A stretch of 64,000 bases of DNA, taken from Entrophospora sp. SA101. Lineage: Eukaryota > Glomeromycota > Glomeromycetes > Entrophosporales > Entrophosporaceae. Under the pieces are notes generated by a model. It saw nothing but the letters and a program-made list of their open reading frames with translations, was not told the origin of the DNA and ran no database searches. The translations under genes and the position numbers were made by a program. The stretch covers positions 188,884-252,883 of the forward strand of contig CAUDNR010004300.1 in NCBI GenBank assembly GCA_958430865.1. The letters are read 5' to 3'. Positions within the stretch are counted from its first letter, which is position 1, and each line of letters starts with the position of its first letter. Positions 51,347 through 64,000 of this stretch are shown piece after piece.

Positions 51347-52985
51347 ATGACTAAAAATGTTATTTCAGTGATTAGGTCAACAGCAACTGATGTTGGAAGT
51401 AAGTTAAATGATTTACCTCCAGTAGCAAATGCTACACCTGATATATTAAAAGGAATTGGAGAAGTGAGTGAAGGTGGGTTAGAACAAAAAAAATTTATTT
51501 TTAAAAAAAAAAAAAAAAAAAGGATTTCAATTATTAATCATTTTTTTAATCATACATATATATATATATATATACAAAATCAGCATTTGCACCTTATGTA
51601 AGTTTAATAGGCTTAATAGCTACTATCACAGATGAAACATTAAAAATTCTTGAAAATGTAGAGTATAATAAAAAAACCTGTAAAAATTTAATTGACAGAA
51701 TACAAGCAGTAGAATTTAGTGTTAAAATATTAATAAGAAGGAGAGAAGAACACGAAGAAAATTTTTGTAATGCTGTATACTATAGATCATTTTATCGATT
51801 AGTTCAAAATTTGGAAGATATTAAAAATTTTGTACGCGATGTGTCAAAACTTAATGGATTACGAAAATTTACAGATTCTAAAGCTATCAAAAAAAAATTT
51901 AAAGAGTTAATCAAAGAATATGATCAAGCTATCATTGATTTACATTTTACTAAATGCGTTGCTGATGAAGAACAACGCTGTAAAGATATCACTGATTTAG
52001 ATGATGATATTGAAGAAATGGCACAGGTAAATAAGTAAACAAATAAAATTAATTATTAATGAATAACAAATAAAGTGTATGTAATTAATGTATTTTACTA
52101 AATTATCGTTTATATTTGTTTTTAATGATAGTTTTTAGATGTTATAGGAAGAGGTGTTGCTGACAATAACAAAAAAATCAATAAGGTTCTAGAACAAATT
52201 TCTTTAATGAGACAAGATTTATTAAATAAACTTGATGAAAATGCAAATGCTAAGCATACTGAACAGAGGAGTAATGATGAAGAGGGTGTTTATGTACCAG
52301 AGATTGTGGACATTGAATTAATAGACCCTCCAATCGAGTGTAGAGAAAGTAAGCCTTCTGGAGGAAAAGTTTTCATGAAATATTGTAAGTTAGGATATTA
52401 TGTTGCATGTAAAAGTGATGCATCTTTAGAGGGAAAGCCAAAGGGTTTTCCACGTAATATAGCATTCTTAAAGAAAATTGGTAATGAATGTAACTATATT
52501 ATAAAATTTTATGGAATCTCCACAATAAACAGAAATAAAGTGATGGTGATGGAATGGGCAAAGCATGGAAATTTGAGAGATTTTTATTTAAATACAGAAA
52601 TAAAATGGGCAAAAAAATTGGAAATTGTTCTTGATATTTGTCGAGGAATAACTTTTTTACATTCGGTTGATTATCTTCATCATGACATTAGATGTGAAAA
52701 TATTTTGGTAATTTATAAGATTTTTAATGACGAAAATTTTATTTACTTTGTCATTAATAAAATGCTAATTTAATAAACAGCTGGGTGATCGCTACATTCC
52801 TAAGATTACAAACTTTAAACTATCACGTAAAAATGATCAGGTTTTATTAAGTGTCGAATTGAATGATCTATTATTGTTAAATATTGTAAATTGGATGGCA
52901 CCGGAAAAATTGAAGAATCAAAAAATTCCATATACAAAACAATGTGAAATTTTCAGGTAATTAATTGTGTAATAATGATAATGAG

Positions 52986-53058
<73 letters not shown>

Positions 53059-54105
53059 TGTGTTAATATATTTTATATTGTAGCTTTGGAATGCTTATGT
53101 GGGAATTAGCATTTGAAAAAATACCATACGAAGGATGGACTATAGATCGAATAAAAAAACATGTAACAAACAATGGTAGAGAAATAGTCAATTTTAAATC
53201 ACAAAAACCTGAAGTTAAAAAGTCACAAGATGAATACTTGAGAATTATGAAAGAAGGTGATTTATATATATATATATATATATATATCAAAATTGATATT
53301 TTGTGTGAAAAAACATATAAATAATATATATTTATATATAGCTTGGAGTGGAGATCCTTTTTGTAGACCAACATTTCAAAAAATCGTGCTCGACTTGAAT
53401 ACTCTTATTACAATAGAAAAAACTAAAGTTGGTGATTCGCCATGGTTAAGGCCTCGTGATGCATCCGAGATAAAACTTAAAAAAGAATTTTCAACCAGTA
53501 ACGCAGATCAAATTAATCCAGATTCAAAGTCTCCGCCATCGTCAATAAGATCACCAATTCTATCAAAAAAGGTAAAAGGAAAATTACCAGAAACAAAAAA
53601 CCTTTCAAAAATCGTTAATATACCTACAATGCTAGAAGGTATTTCTAAACATAAAAAAGGTTGCAAAGATGAAGCCTTAAAAATCTTTATTGAGCATGTA
53701 AAACTTAATAACAAAACAGCAAAATATTGGTATGGATATTATTTGTTGGAAGGCTATGCAGGCTTGGAAAAAGACAAGAAAAAAGCAACTGAATATTTTC
53801 GAGAAGCAGCTGAAGAAGGTGTACCAGATGCACAACTTCGATACGCACATATATTGCTTGATGACTCGAAGGCAAATGGTCCAGATCCTAATACATTAAA
53901 TCAAATAATACATTATTTCACTTTGGCAGCTGACAATAAGAATTCATCAGCACGATATTTATTAGGATCATTGTATTATTATGGTAAACATGGAGTAATA
54001 CAAGACAAGGAAAAGGGTTTATATTATATAAAATTGGCAGCCATTCAAAAACATAGTAAAGCCGTGGCAGTTTTAAAGGAATTACGCATAGATTCTTATC
54101 AATGA
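51347..54105 (+). CDS. MLKL-like helical bundle, pseudokinase and Sel1 repeat protein (right-arm copy)
   Basis: Exons 51347-51473, 51584-52026, 52132-52707, 52781-52956, 53084-53256 and 53342-54105; the product equals that of the left-arm gene (752 residues). Each junction was verified on this strand: GTGGGT, GTAAAT, GTAATT, GTAATT and GTGATT donors; CAG or TAG acceptors. Kinase landmarks: VACK at residues 281-284, the HHD loop around 373-380 encoded at the end of exon 3, NFK replacing DFG early in exon 4, and WMAPEK late in exon 4. Exon 6 carries RPTF and all Sel1 repeats. Intron 4 holds the (AAT)n run at 52989-53055. Upstream of the ATG there is no obvious TATA box, only A-rich sequence. 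Confidence 0.8.
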
Positions 54106-54654
54106 ATTAGAAGATTTATTTATTTATTTCAAATTAGAATTTTTTTTAATTAGTTATTTATTTGTGTATTTCCTATTATATATTTATTGTATTTGAACAA
54201 AAATTTCCGCATGAGAATGAGTGAATTAAATCAAGTAATGTCGTTATTTAATTTATTCTATGCATATCAGCTGATTTGGTTTTTTGGCCCTTTTTTCAAA
54301 TCTTATATCTTATTGTGTCTCGGCGTTAAACACGAGTATTTTTAAATGATAATTAACTTACATTGGTCCGCTAAAAAAAATTATTTTACTATCCAACAAC
54401 CCGTCAAACCAATGAATGGCCCCCACCTCAAAACCAACGGGTTTTTGCCAACATATTCATAATGTTATTATTATGATCATACCGTGCTGAATTTAATATT
54501 GAAAAAAGATTTAACAAAAAAAAAATCATTTACGTAAGATCAATGCCCCCCTCAGTGACATAATAAAAAATCCCCATAAATTTTCAAAGTAATATTTTTT
54601 CAAACTTTATTTTTGTATAAATAAATAAATAAAACATCTTTTTAACCTATAATA
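54106..54654. other. Intergenic region, mirror of 9846-10394
   Basis: It separates the kinase gene stop from the INO80 start on the same strand. It must contain the INO80 promoter, but no element can be named with confidence. Confidence 0.4.
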
Positions 54655-60789
<6,135 letters not shown>

Positions 60790-61217
60790 AGGTATACTTT
60801 TGTTGGTTAGCGGGTGAGGAAAGTTGAAGAGTATAATCACTATGTAATGGTGACTTCAATCCAACTTTTTGTATAAAAAAAATAATAATATATATATATA
60901 GAGATGATGAAAAATTACATTATGGTTATGAATTATGAAATGGTTTTTTTCTTTTATAAAAACAAATGAATTTAAATATTTTTTTTTATATATATTTTAT
61001 ATTTTTTTTTATTTAATATTTAATCAAAAAAAATAAAATTTCACAAAATATTAAACAATTTATCGTATAATCTACATTATATAAATGAGATTTTAAAGAC
61101 TGAAAATAAAAACCACTTTTTTCGATGTGATTATTATAATATGCTATAATTATCACCTATTACTACTATTACTACTACAATAATTACTGCCAACTATTAT
61201 TATATATTATTTATTCT
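60790..61217. other. Convergent 3' intergenic region, mirror of 3283-3710
   Basis: A/T-only spacer between the INO80 and PWWP stop codons. No gene. Confidence 0.5.
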
Positions 61218-63239
61218 TTAAGTGAAAACACTTCTGGAGGTCATTATTGTTTCTACCCAACTCAAGTCTTCATAGCCATCGGTCATTTTTAGATCTGCCT
61301 CCTCATAACTTAATTCATCTGATTTCATAATTAACCTAATGATAGTTTCAGGTACCAATACATCATTTACAAATCTGTGCTGCAAGTCAGGTGAATAAAT
61401 GAAAAAAGGAGAATTTAATCTATCATCTGGTAACGATATTGGTTGTGATATTACAGCGGTTGGTGCTGGCAGTGATTTTAAAGAGTCCGAAGGGTCAGAG
61501 GATGAAATAGATTGTACTGATGATAATGAAGATGTAGATGATGATTTGAATGATGGTGATAAATTTTCTTTTTGTAGTTGTGGTAGTTTACATTGTGTGG
61601 AATCAGATAAGGAGGATGAGAATGATGATGAAAATTCATTTTTGCATTTATTATAATTTGGAAGCGAACTTGATGGCGGCGGTAATGAAGGTGATGATGT
61701 TTTATGGTTTTTTTTATTAAGATTATTAGAGGGTGAAATTGACGATGATAATAACGGTGACGGTGATGACTTGTTACGTTTATTAGGACTTGTTGATGAG
61801 AATGGTGACGATGATGGTGATGGCGATGGTGATGGTGACGGTGATGATGACGGTGATGGTGATGATTGTTTACGTTTACGAGGATTGTGAGATGAACTTG
61901 ATGATGACGATGGAGAAGATTGCTTAATGTCATGAGTATTTGGAAATGGAACAGATGATAAAAATGACAATGGTAGCGATGATTGCTCTTGTTGGCTCTG
62001 TTGTTGGTGAGTTAGTTCTTGTTGTTGTTGAGGAAGCGATTGTACAGTCTTGTCTTTTTCTTGTTGCTGTTGTTGTTGTTGCTGTTTGATAACTGTTTCC
62101 ATTGATTTTATCAATTCAGATGGTTCTATAAAATCAGTTTTATCTATAGCCTTTGCAACTTCAGGTACATACATGTGTCTTAATACTTTTAGGATTAAAC
62201 CAAACTCAGAATTATTAAAAGGTCCCTGAGAGACATGAGAAGCCAATAACCGACGCCTTTTCCCACCTTCAACAAAATTTTGATATCTCCAAGCTGATTT
62301 TTCATCACCCAATAAAACTTTGGATAATATTGGCTCAAGTTCTTGAATTGCAGTGATTAGTTCTGGATCTCTATAATCTGGATTCTCATTTTCCATTACG
62401 ATATCTCCCACCTATTTATTTTTTTTAAAAAATATATATATGTAAGTATAAATGTGTAAATATAAATCTTTTTTAAAAAAAACCAAATAAGATTTTTTAG
62501 AGAACCGGACAAGTTTTAAATCCTTTTTGCCATAGAGTGTAAAATTTTTTCCTTTTAAGTGTTCTTTTGGATCCATCACAGAAAACTACATGATATTTAT
62601 TAGGCTATATTAAATAAAATTTTAATTAATACTATATTATTATGCAAGTAAACAACAGCATTAATTATAATTACAATAGTGTGATTGATGATACACCTTT
62701 TCATAGCCTACAATTTTTGCTGGATAAAATTTCCACATACTATAAGCCAATACTAGCTCACCGGGAATGTTAAGAGCTTCATCCTTATCAGCATCGAAAT
62801 CTGATAAATAGTCAGATTCATATTTGTCATTGTCTAGGTGAAGTGCTGTTAGCCCTGTTAAGTCAGATATTTTCTCTTTCTTTTCATTAAATTTATTGCC
62901 TTGTTGTTCCATTGGCGACGCAAGGGCCATCTTGAACAATTCATCCTCACTTGGAAATTCTTCATCCTCAAACTGCTCAAGCACAAGAGATGGATCCTTA
63001 CTATCAGTATTATCATTTTTCTTGTTATCATCAGCATCGCTATCTTTTTCACTATTGGTGGAGGTACTATTATTACTATTATTATTACTACTACTGTTGT
63101 AGTCGCTGTTATTGTTATCATTATTATCTTTGGGTTTTTTTTTTCGCGGCAAATGCTGTTTACCCTTTTTATTTTGTTGTTGTTGTTGTTGTGACTTTGG
63201 CATTGTCGGTCGAATCGGTTTTGTTCGCTTAGAATTCAT
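61218..63239 (-). CDS. PWWP/Tudor-like domain protein (right-arm copy)
   Basis: Exons 63239-62697, 62604-62506 and 62411-61218; the product equals the left-arm gene (611 residues). The domain-completing middle exon is only 99 bases and carries the conserved KYHVVFCDGSKRT strand pair. The Ser/Pro tract in exon 3 is built of near-pure TCA/CCA/CCG codons, so opposite-strand frames across it look open but are shadows. The upstream GC-rich patch (63256-63263) and poly-T run repeat the left copy exactly. Confidence 0.75.
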
Positions 63240-64000
63240 TGATTTTCTGTTGTTGGCGCGCGTCTTGTTTTAAAAATTAAAAGTATAAAAAAACAACTAT
63301 ACTAAATATACTATTTTTTTTTTTTTTTTTTGAATTCTTTTAGTAGTACAGTGCACTACGGAAAAATCGCCAAATACAGGCGATGTTAATATTATGACAA
63401 ACAAAACATAACTATATAGATTATCTATAACTACCTTTGATCATCAACATCATCATTTAAATCGCAATTTTCGTTAATAGTTTGTTAAATTTATTAAATT
63501 TATATTTTTTATATTTCCCATTTTATTTGACCAGATATAAAAGCTTAAAAAAATTTATGTCATTGGATATACACTTGAAAGTCACTGACCTTTTAATTCA
63601 CCCATATGTTTTTTAATTATGTAAAAGTTTCCAGGTCCTATAACGTCTTGAAATCAAATTAATGCAAAGTCGCGAAACGTAAAAAGTTTTATTGATTATT
63701 GGACGCGAATGTACGTATTATACATATTTAAAAAAAGAATCTTCATTGTAGCCTATATATTGTTTATAGATATTAATTAAAAAAATGAACAATTTTCTTT
63801 GATAATTAAAAGATAAATAACTTTTACATCACTTCTATAATAAACACAAGGCTATAAATTTTGCATAAGAAAAAATTAATATTATATATTTTATTGAATA
63901 AATTTATTCTTATATGTTGAAGTTAATGGTGAACTTGCTCTTATCGTGGCCTCTTTTTTATTGATTAAGTCTTGAAATACAATTCTTAATTTGGGTAAGC
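63240..64000. other. Upstream region of the PWWP gene, window end
   Basis: Reverse complement of 500-1260; no gene visible. The inverted match continues to the very last base. Confidence 0.5.

Overview
The window is AT-rich eukaryotic nuclear DNA with short GT-AG introns and long homopolymers. Genes are either conserved housekeeping genes or members of expanded families: BTB-BACK-TLDc proteins, kinase-Sel1 proteins, Asn/Ser-rich orphans and degraded DNA transposons. This combination fits an arbuscular mycorrhizal fungus (Glomeromycotina, Rhizophagus-like). That assignment rests on family content and style, not on a database match. A run of ten N at 23972-23981 shows that two contigs were joined here.

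The dominant structure is a giant inverted duplication. Bases 500-15644 and 48856-64000 are reverse complements: every position pair sums to 64500, with no indel, and the match reaches the right edge of the window, so the arm may be longer than the 15,145 bp seen. Each arm carries the same genes in the same order: a PWWP-domain gene, a complete 15-exon INO80 chromatin-remodelling ATPase convergent with it, a six-exon gene joining an MLKL-like helical bundle, a pseudokinase domain and Sel1 repeats, and a BTB-BACK-TLDc pseudogene with two in-frame stops. At 15644/48856, inside exon 2 of the pseudogene, identity drops abruptly from perfect to that of ordinary paralogues. The arms lie on opposite sides of the N gap, so an assembly or scaffolding duplicate must be excluded before any biology is read into the structure.

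The unique spacer (about 15.6-48.9 kb) is accessory-like. From left to right it holds: gene-family fragments; an orphan SCP/FCP1-like phosphatase exon head-to-head with a GCR1_C-type ORF; a 704-bp Tc1/mariner relic; a second BACK-TLDc gene cut by the gap; two MITE-like elements; an Asn-rich membrane protein; two tandem copies of an unrecognised repeat-protein family, one frameshifted; a small secreted protein with a broken 3' duplicate; an SLC35-type nucleotide-sugar transporter; a multi-membrane-span pseudogene; and a Ggc1-like mitochondrial GTP/GDP carrier whose fourth intron starts with AT instead of GT.

Functionally the conserved genes are independent: chromatin remodelling (INO80, PWWP), Golgi sugar transport and mitochondrial nucleotide exchange. 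The MLKL-like, BTB-TLDc and secreted genes are the lineage-specific layer. Exon boundaries were derived by hand from splice signals and reading-frame continuity. INO80, the kinase gene and the carrier each give exon lengths summing to a multiple of three.
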